Assembly (NCBI RefSeq): GCF_008831285.2
Contig: NC_045140.1
Location: forward strand, 13,904,233 to 13,968,232
Reading direction: 5' to 3'
From: Nymphaea colorata
Lineage: Eukaryota > Streptophyta > Magnoliopsida > Nymphaeales > Nymphaeaceae
DNA: 64,000 nucleotides
Positions within the stretch are counted from its first letter, which is position 1; each line of letters begins with the position of its first letter. The position numbers and the translations under genes were made by a program. The notes beneath the pieces were generated by a model that worked only from the letters and a program-made list of their open reading frames with translations, did not search any database and was not told where the DNA came from. Below are positions 12,932 to 25,217 of this stretch, piece by piece.

Positions 12932-14216
12932 TGCATTCCCAAAATTTATTTTGGTCTTTCAAATGCTTCAGAAAAATGAAGTTTTATTTTAAAATGAAAG
13001 AGAAATGGACTCACCGCCGGTACGAGGTCCGACCATTCCCAACACCTTTATTGGGGGTAACCCGACCAAGAACTAGTATCTTGCTTTGCACATTATGATA
13101 TTTTGAAATGTTTTCCTAAATCCTACATGCATGTGTGCTCAAGTGTAAATAAAGAATATTGAAACGAATTTTGAAAAGATTGAATATGGTTTGATTTTAG
13201 AAAAAAGTGGTGGTGCCCTCAGGTTAACAAACCCTTAATAATTAGTAACTTTAAAAACTTGAGATTGAATTGTTGGAATAACCAAATAGCATAGAAAATA
13301 AATTGTTTAAAAGAGACACTTGTATGATCATTTAAGTTCTTCAAATAATATCACTAGAACTCAACTAGAAGATAACTTGTGCCTGAAGATAGTTTTGCAA
13401 ATCGAAGTTTTCAACTTGCTTGAGAAAATATGATTGAGAACATACTTGTAAATTACTTTTTTTTGCAAAACATGACTTCAACTTGTCGTGCTTTGCAAAA
13501 ATAAGTTTCTCAAGTTTTGTTTGAAAATAAGATATCAAAATGGATGGACAATGACCATAGTTTCTCTTCATCATAGGGCCAAAGAGAGAGATTCTGAAAT
13601 ATTGCAAATATTAAAATAATATGTTGAAAAGTGTAAAAATTTGATACTTGAAACAAGAAAATATTATAATTTATAGGGATGTTTCTCTTGAATCTTAAGT
13701 AAGTTTCAAGATTTTACCTTAATTCGATTATCACCTTATTAGTGCTTAATCTTGACTTACTTAAGCTTCTTAGAGATGTGCTTATGAGCATTCATGATTC
13801 TCATAAGTGATTGTGTATGCATTATTACATAAATTCTATATACATTAAAAGTAAACCATTCTTACCATAAAATACATCTATGGAGCAATGGAAAGAAAAA
13901 TTTTGATATAAATTAATAGTGGCAAGAATTCATCTAGTGAGTCACTCAAAGGTGTATTGAAAATATAAGTGGGCCAATGAAATGCTAGAAGAATGGTTAA
14001 GAAAAATATGAAAGATGGATTTGTAATTTTAAAATAAAAAAAGACATGTTCAATGCAAATTAACATGTATATTAAACATGTTTGAGTGTTTCTCGGGATG
14101 GATATGTCCCAAGCTCAAAATGAAGAAAATAGAAAAATAACCCACCCCAAATCCTCATATCGTAATATACATCCATGTACAATCAAACCCTCAAAATAGA
14201 GAATTAGATAGAGAAA

Positions 14217-14275
<59 letters not shown>

Positions 14276-15391
14276 GTATGAGAGAGCAAGAATAGGTAGA
14301 GGAAAATTAAAAGAGAGAAAGAGAAATGTGAAAATACATAAAGAGAAAAGTAGGAGAGAAAAAGAAAGAGATTTGAAAAAGAAATAATTAAATGAGAGAA
14401 ATGAGAAGAGGAAATAAAAAAGAAAAATAAAGATGAAAATTTTAAATGAGAAAAATGTAAGTTAAAATGATAGAAAAAGGTTAAGAATGAGAGAAACAAA
14501 CATTAAAATGAAAATGAGAGGAGTAAAGAATGAAAGAAAAGTTAAAATGAGAAAAAAACAAGTTTAAGAAAGATAACGAGTTAAAAGAAATGAAAAAGCT
14601 AGTTAAAATGAGAAAAGAATAAGTTAAAAAGATGGAGAAAAAAATCTTAAAGGAAAACTTATGTCTTTGGTTATGCTCTCGGAGCTTCAAAGAGAATCCT
14701 TAACTTTGAAGAGGCTCTAGAGCTTCAATGGCTTGTTATGAAGAAAATAGACACGAAAATGGTAAGAAGAAAAATTATAAATACCTTAAAAGAAAGTTAT
14801 GTAGAGGCAGCTCCTTAGCTCTTCCGGGCAAAAAGAACTCCTTGATGATGACTTTAATATGTTGGAGATGCTCCCCAATCACAAGCTCCTCTAAGGTCTC
14901 CTCTTGTTGGGAATAAAGGTTTGAAGTTGAAGATAATGAGAGCCAAATAAGAAAAATTGAACCACAAGAAGAAAAGAAGAAAAAAAGAAAGAAAACAGGA
15001 AATTTAAAAGAGAAGAGAGAGAATTTAAAGGCTTGAAAGGATGATGGATTTTTTTCATCTTAAATGAGAGAAATGTTGAGGTATTTATATAGGAAGAAGA
15101 CTCAAGGGCATTGTAATTTCTTAAAAATGTAATTAGTCGTAATTAGTCATTATTGGCTTAAAATACCTCAAAAACACTAAGATGGTCAACTCTGTCCAAA
15201 AATACATTGACTGAGGGGTTGACCGCATCATGGGACAGCTTGCCCACCCAAGGCTCGCCCAGCCTAGGCCTAGCTCACTACCAGGCCTAAACAGGCCGAG
15301 CTGACCAGCCACAGGCCTAGCCTGGCCAAGCTAGGTCGTGCCCTGCCACGATAGGGCCGCACGTGGCCGGCCAATGCCAGGGCAGGCCAGG
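12932..15391 (-). mobile_element. Left part of diverged LTR B
   Basis: It starts TGCATTCCCAAAATTTA, matching the young LTR start (TGCATCCCAAAATTTTC). Landmarks follow in the same order as in the young LTR: the GGTACGAGGTCCGACC block at 13018, an AAGTTTCAAGATTTTACC block near 13700, a CATGTTTGAGTGTTTCTCGG block near 14080, and a TATTTATATAGG segment near 15083. It then enters a GC-rich section (15235-15391) that breaks off where another element appears to have inserted. An extra segment near 13200-13360 has no equivalent in the young LTR. Confidence 0.6.
14220..14276. repeat. AT microsatellite followed by a GA-rich purine tract
   Basis: AT dinucleotide repeat of more than 20 units with two TG interruptions. 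It is followed to about 14660 by a strongly purine-biased, GA-rich plus strand that produces spurious Phe/Ser-rich ORFs on the complement. Confidence 0.9.
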
Positions 15392-18300
15392 TGTTGAGGA
15401 CCTAAGTTCAGCGTCAGCGAATTCGTAGCCTGAACGGCCCTATCCCAGAATCACTTGAGGGAGCCGTAAGTTCAAACTCAGACAAGTTAAAGTTACAAAG
15501 ACAATCCCTGCCGAACAGGAACCCCGACTTAATTTGAACCCTAGGTAAGAATACACGTGAGGTTTCCCAACCGAAAGTCTCAAATTTTACTATAGTTCAC
15601 TCAACAATAACACCCAAGCCATCACATCCATACCTAAGAACAGCCAAACCACGCCCTTCCCTTAGGTGGTCTCGCTAACCTGCAGTCGTATCCTTGGCGG
15701 AGAGCCTTGGAGGGACTGCTGACGGTAGCAATAGGTGAGAAGCCTGGTTTAGAAATCAAATACATCCAATTCTCCGTTCTATAGGGAGTTTAGAGCCTTA
15801 TCGGCCCGAGAGGGAGTCGGCCTAATCAGTAGGGTAATCCGAGTGAAGTCCGGCAGCGTAGCGGCCCTCAGATATTGCAACACAGAGGTGGAAGTGGCTC
15901 GGCCCGCCTAGCCGAGGTTGCCTATGCGCCGGTGTAGATGGCCAGCTATTGACGGCTATAGATGCGGTAGTGCTGTTTGCGCGGAGGTTGACGCTTGTCG
16001 GTTGAAGCACGCCTGGATGGGCACTCGCCAATGAAGGGATGCCGAGTAGCTGATCACCAACGGCCTTGGAGATGAGCCTAACTAGTGGACTCCAAGGATG
16101 ATAGGCCGAGCTCAGAAAGAAGGAGTTGAGCTCGGTATGGGGGCTAAAGGTAGGGTTAGATAAGAGTGTGTGGACCCACTTGCTGGGATTCTTATTCTTG
16201 ATTCTCTAACGAGATATGAAGAGCCAATGGGTAAGCTGGGCTCGAACTAGGTCAAGTAGGCACAACTAGGGTAGATGTTAAGTGGCGGCTGCGGAAGTGG
16301 AGGAAGGGTGAGTTAAGGATGATGATGGGAGATTAAGGCGCAAAGAGTTGGGTAATGATCGGTTACAAGTAGGGGAGAGTTAAGGGTCTCGCTTGAAGTG
16401 ATGGGAGTTAAGGAATGAGAGGGCGTGGTTAATGATTGCTTGAGGAATTAATGGCTAAGGAAATGGGGGTGGCGTGAAGGAAAATAATGACAAGCTCGGA
16501 TGGAGTGATTAGGGTGTGGTTATGAGAAGAGAAGGCCACGAAGTGGGACACTGATACATGCCAAAATTGGGCACGTATGCGGCCAGCGGGCAGCATGGCC
16601 GAAGGACCCTGTGCGAGCCTAACTAGTGGCGTAGGGTGTAGCTGGGCTTGTCGATTACCACCTATCGAGCCTACACCCTTGTGAACTTGTGAGGCTAAAC
16701 CGTGGCATGGATTGGGATTGGGCCTATGTCGACCCTATGAGCAACACGTCTATGGCTGCAGTGGGTGGAGAGGGCGGAGCAGCTACGGTCCAAAAGGAGG
16801 AGGAGACAAGACTTGGGCAGAGTTTAGACCAAGCCCTTGACCCTAACCCGAAGTGCAGGCGGTTACCTGCACGAGGTCCCCGCCCTGGGCTCGCAAGGCT
16901 CAGGGACTTTTCATTTGCTTTTCGTGTTGGGTGTTAGGCCCGGTTTTAGCTTTATGCACTTTAAATTCATGTTAGCGTTGAGATTTGAAGTAGGGACCTA
17001 GCAAGGCGGGTTGTGCCTTGCGCCAATAGTAATTGGGTCTGGGTAGAGAGCCGGATTTGGATTGTACATATGGCTCAAATAGGAATAGTATAAGTTACTT
17101 TTGGATCTTTTCTCTCTCTCCTCTCTCGAGGACTCTCTCTTCTCCCTCTCGTCTCCCACCTTGCTCACCTGTGAGCTTGGCGTCCTCTACCTCCACGGCG
17201 CTTCCCTACTCCAAAACAGCCCTTGAAGAGCCACCGTCCCTAGGACAAAGGCATAAGGCAGCGAAGGCATCGGCGGATCTCCTCTTCCACGGCGGCGGTC
17301 CCTCCCTTGTCCACGGTTAGTTCCCTACATCAACTCAAAAACCAGGTCTCGGTGCCCTCTTCTTGAACACGAAGAAGTGGAGAGGCTGAAGCTGGTCAAG
17401 GAAGGTTGAAGGCGCGGAATTCCTCGGCTTCAACGACGACAAGAGGTTAGTTCTTTGATTCTCGCGATTTTGCCAAAGGTTGTGTTGTGATTCTTTAGGG
17501 CAAATTCCATTCGGATTCCTGAATCTACCCTCGGCGTCCCCGAGAGTGATTTGGAGAAGAACAGTGAAAGAAGCCTTAAATTATCCCTGACACGGTTTGG
17601 GAAAACTCGAATAATCTTTGGAGCTCATCCGATAAAAAGCAAATTGAACCGATCGGCCAGAAGTACTCAAACGTATCGCCCATCGCTCGGTTTAATTTCT
17701 GACAAGTCCGCGAACCAGCAGCCTGATCAACATAGAAAACTAAAGCTCTGGTCGTGGTTAGCTAACGAGGATCTGCCCATCTGAATCGCCTCGATTAATA
17801 GAACAAAATAATCAATTTCGGGTGAATTCTAGTGGTTGGAACTCAAGAACGGCTCCCCGCCGGATTCCGAATTGCTCCGGCCGTTTCCTGCAACATACGG
17901 CCACCTCCATTGATTCCGGCACCAGAAGACCAGAATACCCTTCAAATCTGAGACTTCTGTTCAGATTTGAGAAGGGCACTTTGGACAAGGGGTGAAAGAC
18001 AGAAACCCTAGCCGCCGCTCGTGTGAGGTCCCCCTTCCCTAGCCGCCGGCTCCACCAGGTTAGTACACATGTCTCCATTCTTCTCCGTAGATTTCCTCCA
18101 CGTGTCTTCATCTTAGCTGATTCCCTTGCCTCGCACCCAGCTAGCCCCACGTGTCCCTGCTCGAGATCAGCTTAGGATCTCGAGCTCCAACATTTTAGGA
18201 AACAAGCGCAGCCGCCGCATCTCCTCCCCCTCCTGCCGCAGTCTCCTTGAGTCAACCCTAAACCCTAGCGTCACCTCGTCCATCCATCACGCCAGCTGTC

Positions 18301-21300
18301 CTCATCCTGTGCATCCGATCGTCCTCCCCTTCGCCAGCTCGCCCCACAGCTAGACTCCCTGGTCCACGCGTTTTGGCGCGTCGTCCTACCAGCTCCACGT
18401 GGTCACCGTCCCCCTTCCCTCACGCGTTTTGCCTCCACCGAATTAGGCAAGCCCCACGCGCATCATCCCCCTCCTTCTGTTTTCATAGCCACCTCCTACC
18501 CGCGTCAATCCTGGACCCTTCATCACCCTACGTGGCAGCATCTCACCCCCTCAAGTCCTTGAGAGATACCGAGAGGAATATCAGAATCTAAGTCCGAATT
18601 TCAGCTTGATACCCATCGTACTCCCTCCTACCGTTTAGGAAGGCCCTTCTCCTTATCGCGTGAAGATTCTTCCGCGTATCTCTGTCCGTCCGTCCATCTT
18701 GCTACGTGGCAAGATCGCGGTGCTCCACTTGGCAAGACCAGCCAAATCAAACCAAACCTATTAGGCACCCTCTCGCACCGCCACCTCACCTAGGTTAACC
18801 CCCGGGCCAAGCCTACCTAACCCGACACCATTCCCCTGCCTTAGTCGAAGTTACGTCAACACTATCCACCGAGCCCTCTTGCATTCAAGCCACCCTAGTC
18901 GGCTCGAGCCTACCTCGAGTGACCCTTAACCCACTTAACCCGGACCCACCAAGCCAGGTCCCTTAGTCAACACCCATCGTAGTCAACCCTACCTCACTCG
19001 GTCAACTTTGACCAAACCCGCGAGCTTAGGCACTTCCCAAGCCAGCCCAATTGAGCCCACCTCGTAGCTAGGTCACCCTATCCGCACCTAAGCCATGTAT
19101 CTCCCTAGCCTACCCTGACTCGAGCCCATCGTAACTGGACTGACCTCCCATTAGAGCCCAGTCGAACCAAGCCAGCCCCAGCCTTAGCTAGGATTAGGTC
19201 TCGCCGGTCTCCACCGGCCCTTTGCCTCGGCCGCACCCCCTACCGTCGGCATCCAACGATGGGCGTGGCCGAGCCACACGCGACGGCAGGCAGGTAGGCG
19301 CTGTCGTCCTGACAGCAGCCCCCCTCGTCTCTCAGGCGGCCCTTCCGGCCACGACAGCAGCGTCCTTTCCGACTGCGACAGTCCGCAGCAGGCACCCGCA
19401 ACAGTCGACCACCCTCGTCGGCGACAGCGCGCCCTCATCCGCGGTCCCGCTCTTCAGCGACCGCCAGCTCAGGCACCGGTATTCGACAGCGGTCCCTTCA
19501 GCGCCGAGCGCACCCAGCAGCGACCGCCGACAGCGCGGCACGCGTCCATCCAACCGGTAGCAGTAGACAGTCCCGACACTCTGCTCCCTTGAGACAGCCC
19601 GCGTCCAGCTTCCGCCCAACAGGCAGGCGACCAGCGACAGTGCAGGTTCTCGGTCAGCAGCGGGCGGACTTCTCTTCAGGCGCTTCGGCCAGGATTCCAA
19701 CGGCGAACTTTTCGCCCAGCGACCTTCGGCCAGCGGTCTGACTTGTGTAGCAGGCATCCGAGGAGGCTCTCCACAACCGGCCTTCTTGTACAGCGAGCTG
19801 CAATACCCGGGGGTTGGTTCTCACCCCGGGTGCTTTATCCGGCTACGCCAAGGTTCTCCTTGGCCGGTATCTTACTTGCTCCCCCTTGTAGCGATGGGCG
19901 GGATTGTTTTTGTTTGCATTAGGGCAGCATTTAGTTTATTTCCTGTTTTTTGGCTTTAGCCCCAGCTTCAGCCAAGCTCCTCACTGTGGTACCTCGAGGG
20001 CACTGCGCCCGAGACACGACTACAAGGAGCCGACCACCTATTTGCTTTCGTTGGGTGTGGTTTGGCCGTTAGTAGTGGTTTGCATGGTTTGTGAGTGAGT
20101 TGCGAGAGTTTATCATTGTATCGCTCACGCTTTGTACGGCCTCGACAACCAGATTAGTTTTCTTGTAGTAGGTAGACCTTAGATAGGTTCTTGAGAAAGG
20201 GTACACGACTCCTGTATTACCATACCTATTGGGGTTTGCGTCGGGGTCCTGTCCGGCCGGGTAGCCCTTTGTGTACTTAATTGTTTAGGATTTTCGGTTT
20301 TTAGAATAGGCCTCAAGAAGGTCCTGGGAAGGTAGGATCGCATTTGGTTCGGGCTTTTCTAGGCCAACCGGTGTAGATCCTAACAGACACTTAGCAGCGA
20401 GGAGGAGGAGTTATGACTTACCTTGAATTGAATGCCTATGGGAGAGTGGAGAGGAGTTAGGTGTGAGCTTGCAGATTGAAAGGCCTTGGCGTATGGTGGC
20501 GGTTACACTTGGGGTGATTTTAACTCATGCCTTAAAGGTGAGGAGTCCAAAGGTCGCGTGAGAGTGTAAGGCTCACGGACGGTAGAGGCTCCTCTTCTTA
20601 TCTCGCAACTCAACCAAAAGATTGATTTGCCCTCAGTAATTAAACCAAACTTTAATTAATCAATTATCGACCTTCGGCAAAACTGGAATCGGTCTCCTTT
20701 GCCTGGCACCTACTCGGAATGATGAAAGAGATTCAGATGGCGCTCTTACCACGGGAACGGGAGGGGAGACTCACGTCGATCGGTTGTGAGTTCCAATGGC
20801 TTCGACGTCTACCGATGAAACTGCATGACTTCTCTTGTCAAGTCCGAGCTTTTCTCTCGAATTTTTCGCCTCTTCTCTGGCTGTTTTGCTGAAGGAGAGT
20901 GGGGTCTCCGAAGGGTCTTGTACTTCTGCTAGAGGAGGATGGGGCTGAGGAGATACGCGGTACCAACCTTGACCTCTTCCTCTTGTTGCAGTCGGACGTC
21001 GTCAACACAGTACTAATTCGCCAGAAACACAGGTGGCAGGTCTTCCCGAGCACTTCTACCCGCCTCTAATCCTCCTCCGGGCGGAGCCGGGCCTGAGGAA
21101 GATTGCAGCACCATGGAAAAGATGAGCAATCTCCTCGGGGAATCACAAACGTCTAGGGAGGATTTCTAGCAGTCTTCTTAGACGAAATCACGCCTTTGGT
21201 ATTCAGCTACAACCACGGGCTGAACTCTTTGAGTTCCGGTCACCACCGGCAAGGGGGCGAAAGGAAAAGAGAGACAAAAACACCAAAACTTCGCTTGATG

Positions 21301-21832
21301 AATTTTCGCATAAGGGAGAATCCCTTTTACAAGAGTTTATATACTAAGCCTAGAACCAGTTCTTGGGAATGAATCGAGACACTTGACTTAAAATGGAAAA
21401 CGACTCAACATAACCAAATAGCATAAAGGAAAAATGAGACGAAACGTCTCGCACACAAGAACCCCTCGAACCTTGTGAGTCCGAGGAGAGGAAACTGTCT
21501 GGGTGCCGCCCAGACTTGGAGTTTATAAAAGACTTTGACCTTGCCCGCCAAGGCTTAGCTGGTTAATCTGCCTTGGTTTGGCCCTAGGCTACCTCGTTAG
21601 ATTGGGCTAAAGGACTAGACTCAGGACTCAAACTCACCTTGGCCGAACCTAGGTCCTTTTTTGGCGCCTGCTATGCCTCTAAGTCTGCTGCCCTATGCGT
21701 GCTCTTGGATGTAGATGCTCCTCCCACACCGCCCGTTGCACCCGGTCCAAGTGCATAGCCTTCCACTGTGCCTGCCGCGAGGCTGGGAGCGCCTTGTAAT
21801 TCTTGGATGTTCGGATGGAAGGTCTCTAACAC
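15392..21832. mobile_element. Large GC-rich noncoding insertion inside LTR B
   Basis: It starts TGTTGAGGACC and ends GGTCTCTAACA (imperfect inverted termini, 8 of 11), flanked by CCAGG and CCATG (5-bp duplication with one mismatch). GC-rich LTR B-like sequence continues on both sides. The composition differs sharply from the surrounding AT-rich DNA. Around 17084-17110 a TATAAG motif precedes a CT-rich run, resembling a promoter. No reverse transcriptase, transposase or other domain was seen. Several long overlapping ORFs at 19184-19757 lie in GC-rich sequence on both strands and look fortuitous. It may be a large retrotransposon derivative or a giant solo LTR. An alternative right end is AGATCCTAACA at 20385, which lacks a matching duplication. 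Confidence 0.4.
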
Positions 21833-22750
21833 CATGCCAGGCTAGGGCTAGGTCTGCCAGGGCGGCGTCGGGCCAAGCCTGCCCAGGCCGCGCCAAGCCA
21901 TGCATGCCTCGGTCGCTAGACCAGGCTTGGTTAGCCTGCCACGTTGGTTGTGGCCCCACGAAGGGTATTTTGGTATTTTTTAAAAAAAGTATGGTTATTT
22001 TTTGAAACGAAATGATATTTTTAAAAAATAAGGGCATTCAATGATATTTTTAAAAAATCAAGGGTATTTTGAGAATCTTGAATTAGAAATTATTGGTATT
22101 TAGAAAATGATCATAACTTATCGATAGGAGTGATCTGTGACTTGTATTCAAATATGAAAATGGATCTAGCTCTTAGATTTGGAGCTGGATCTGGATCAAA
22201 AGCTTAGAATGGATCAAAAATAATATATTTGGATCTCAAATTTTGATCTAAAACTCATTTTTTGTTCTGAATCTCAAATTTAGATCTGGATTGAGGAAAA
22301 AACGTGGAATTGGATCTAAATTTGGATCTATGTCAAGAATTTGGAGCCGAATAAAGATATGGTTCTAGCTTTTGGATCTTTGGATTGGATCGGGTCTGAA
22401 TGGATATGAAGGCACAAATTAGGATCAAATTAGTCCAAAATTGAGATTTGGATTAGTGTCTAGATCTAAAGTTTTGTTGTGGATCCAGTTTTGAAATTTG
22501 GATTTGGATATGGATTCATTTTGTATGTGGCTTGAATTTAGGGATTCATTTTGGATATGGGGCAAGTATTCGGATCTAGATTTGGATCTTGGGCTCTGTT
22601 TTGGATCTAGGGCTGGGCTTTGGATCTATATTTGGATCTTGGGATTTGTTTTAAGCTTCTATATGAGTTTTTGAACCGGATCGTAGTTTGAATTATAGAA
22701 TAAGTCTAAATTGAGATTGAGCTTTGTGTCTAAAGCCTATAATAGATCCA
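21833..22750 (-). mobile_element. Right part of diverged LTR B, with GGATCT-rich degenerate repeats
   Basis: After the proposed insertion, the GC-rich GCCAGG-type sequence continues to about 21960. A GGATCTGGATTTGG-type degenerate repeat then runs from about 22150 to 22680. The young LTR has a shorter version of the same motif near its end (52740-52870). The true end of LTR B is uncertain; a possible terminus (TTTTGAGGTGATGATA) lies near 22895-22912. Confidence 0.4.
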
Positions 22751-23270
22751 AATAAGTCCAAATAACATTCATAGTCAAATAAAAAAAAAATTGACCATAA
22801 TTAAGAGAAATTGAAGTGCTTGAAGTTGAAAATCCTTAAAGGCTGTTGTAAAATTATCACAAAATGTTCGAAAAATGGTAAGTAGAAAATATTGAAAATT
22901 TTGAGGTGATGATAGTCGTGCATATTTCATTTGTGATGGTAAATGATATCTCCAAGGTGTGGCATAAAACATGTGGATTATAAGGAGCGGCCATGAGTTG
23001 CACATTGATTTGGTTGACATATTGGTACAAAATACTTTGCAAGAGCTATATTTCATTTATGGTTGGATAGCACTATACTTAAAGCAATCTTACCTTTTCC
23101 TTTATACCTTTACAGGTAGCTCTTGATTGATTGACATATTTTGGGTAGGCTGTCTCAGTTTTGAGATTAATTATCATTAAAAAATTTAGGCATTGAGTAG
23201 AGTCTGAAGTTTTTTGTGGATGTCTTGTTGGTTGAGTCTATGTTTGTGGTTGTCTAGCTCTACATGAGCC
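22751..23270. other. Short AT-rich spacer
   Basis: It may include the last part of LTR B up to about 22910. Otherwise no feature was recognised. Confidence 0.35.
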
Positions 23271-23278
23271 CTTGAAAC

Positions 23279-24145
23279 AAGTGTTGTTAGATGCATGCAC
23301 ATCAAGGCATGGAAGGCACATATCATGCACATCAGGTAGTAAAACATTTCAAAAAACAAATGTGAGGCATATTTGACCTGGTGTGTACACATCACGAGGT
23401 GATGCACACACCATGACGATGTGCATTTGGTGCATGAGATTGGCTCTTCAAATGGACACTCCCGTTAATTTAAAAAGAGTCAAGAAGCGTCTCACGACAT
23501 TCATCAAGCGCCGGGAGAAGAGTTTCAACTTGCAAAAGGGGTTCCCAATCGCTATTCGCCCGACTCTTCGGCAAATTATCTAATACCATTGCATGACCTT
23601 TGCAGTGATTATTTGATCCAGTTCCGGTACATGTTTTTGTTTATCTCTCTTACCTTTTTCTCCTCATCTCTTCTGATTATCTGGTTAGATTGGCCGATGG
23701 CATTAATGCACCCCTATTTTTTTCCTCCCTTCTTATTATATTCAGCTTTTTTATTTCTCATTTCATTGGTTTTATTAATTGAGAGTCAATATTTTATGTC
23801 TTTTGTATACAAATACGAACCAACAAGAAAAAAAAAAAAAGCTTTGGCCCTTCGGTTTTCGAATTTTTATGAAATACCATTATATTTTGAAGAAGCATAT
23901 TTTTTTTTTATCTTAGATTTTTTAAGTTAGAGGTCGTACCTCTATAGTAAATTGCAAATTATAAAAAAATATACATAGGTAGTTTTTTTTTACATAATTT
24001 AGTTTCCTAAATCATTTTTGTCTTCTTATCTTTATATTTTACATTTTTAAAGGATATTATAGATTTCAATTTTTTTGGACCTGATGCTTACGCATCACAT
24101 CGCTGCATTGCACATCGCTTCGCATCAATGCACTTAATAACATTA
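23279..24145. mobile_element. Non-autonomous hAT-like element, 867 bp
   Basis: It is flanked by a perfect 8-bp direct repeat CTTGAAAC (23271-23278 and 24146-24153). The ends are imperfect inverted repeats: AAGTGTTGTTAGATGCAT on the left, against the complement of ATGCACTTAATAACATTA on the right (about 13 of 18 matches). GCATCAC/GATGTGC motifs recur in both subterminal regions. It has no transposase ORF. The 8-bp duplication fits the hAT superfamily. Confidence 0.65.
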
Positions 24146-24153
24146 CTTGAAAC

Positions 24154-25139
24154 TATGGTTCTCACACATATGCACCGTCATAACTCAAGTCATGATTTTG
24201 TCCTAATGTTCAAATATTTATTTTCATTGTGTTCAAAGAATAGATAAAAAAAACTTAGGTCCTTTGAGTGTTAGCTTTCTTGTAAATGTTGGTCTTCTAT
24301 TGATTCCTCTTGTCGAGGATCGAGACCCATTGAGCTGATATGAGAGGGTTTGCTACTGTTTGTTCTTTGTTGTTTGTATTCGTTTTATTCCTTGAGACAA
24401 TAAAATGGGACGAGAGCCCTCCCTCTAAGCAGTTTTGTACAAAAAAAAAAATATATAAATGATATGAGCTAGTGTGATGTGTAATGATATGTATCAGGCA
24501 TTACACCATGTCAATTAACAAACCAGTACAGTTGATTTAGGTTTGGCGTGTATAACACGATTCAAGTCGGAAGAAATATTTTATAAGAGTTGAATCTATC
24601 ACCAGCAGTAACTATTGAAAGACTATACAAACAGACACAAAAAACACATACACAAATAGCATGACCAATGTCAATGAAATTAGTTTGTGAGCCCAATCGG
24701 CCAGGCTATCGATTTGGCCTATTTAGCCATTTTGTAAACCTGCCACAAACATTTACAAATTTGTAAAAGTGTATAAAATTCCAAACAAACAAGCTAATAC
24801 CTGACACCGACACAAAATGTTTCGATCTAAAAACCCGCCAATTCAGGTTGACTTGGCTTTATACAAGCCAATAAGTATTTGGCAGGTAAGTTTGTGGTAC
24901 AAGATGAGAACCGGCCAAGGTCTCTTTGGCTTCATTTTAGTTGGAGATTCAAATACGAAAGCAAAACACTAAATTAGAATCTAATCATTGGTTTGATTTT
25001 TAAATTTACTATTTGTCAATCCAATAACATCTTTAACAAGTGTTTAAGTGGAAGTTAGCAGCAAGACCGACCAAGGTTTCCGTTAAAAGATTTAGAAGAA
25101 AAAATTGGGTCGTTTTTCGGGATTAGGGTAAAACATCTG
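24154..25139. other. Spacer upstream of the PheRS gene
   Basis: AT-rich. A segment at about 24290-24450 contains AATAAAA followed by GTACAAAAAAAAAA and could be the 3' tail of an old retroposon, but its family is not clear. The PheRS promoter presumably lies in the last few hundred bases; no certain TATA box was found. Confidence 0.4.
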
Positions 25140-25217
25140 GGCAGAAGCAGAAATTCCTTTGGCTAGGAAAACCTAGGAAGAGGGGAAAGAGAGAGTGAGC
25201 GAGCGACTGAGAGGGAG
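25140..25217 (+). promoter_or_regulatory. Purine-rich 5' leader of the PheRS alpha gene
   Basis: The bases before the start codon are a purine-rich run (GAAGAGGGGAAAGAGAGAG) ending GGGAGATGGC. An in-frame stop is not needed to choose the start, because this ATG begins the N-terminus expected for the family and has G at +4. The transcription start is not determined. Confidence 0.4.

Noticed and set aside
14191-14690. Phe/Ser-rich ORFs on the minus strand
   Set aside because: They arise from the AT microsatellite and GA-rich tract, not from a gene.
19184-19757. Long overlapping ORFs on both strands (84-141 codons)
   Set aside because: They occupy the same GC-rich DNA in several frames, are Arg/Ala/Ser-rich, and match no domain I know. 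Stop codons are simply rare at this composition.
20381-20385. AGATCCTAACA as the right end of the GC-rich insertion
   Set aside because: It pairs loosely with TGTTGAGGACC, but the bases after it (GACAC) do not repeat the left flank CCAGG. The end at 21832 fits better.
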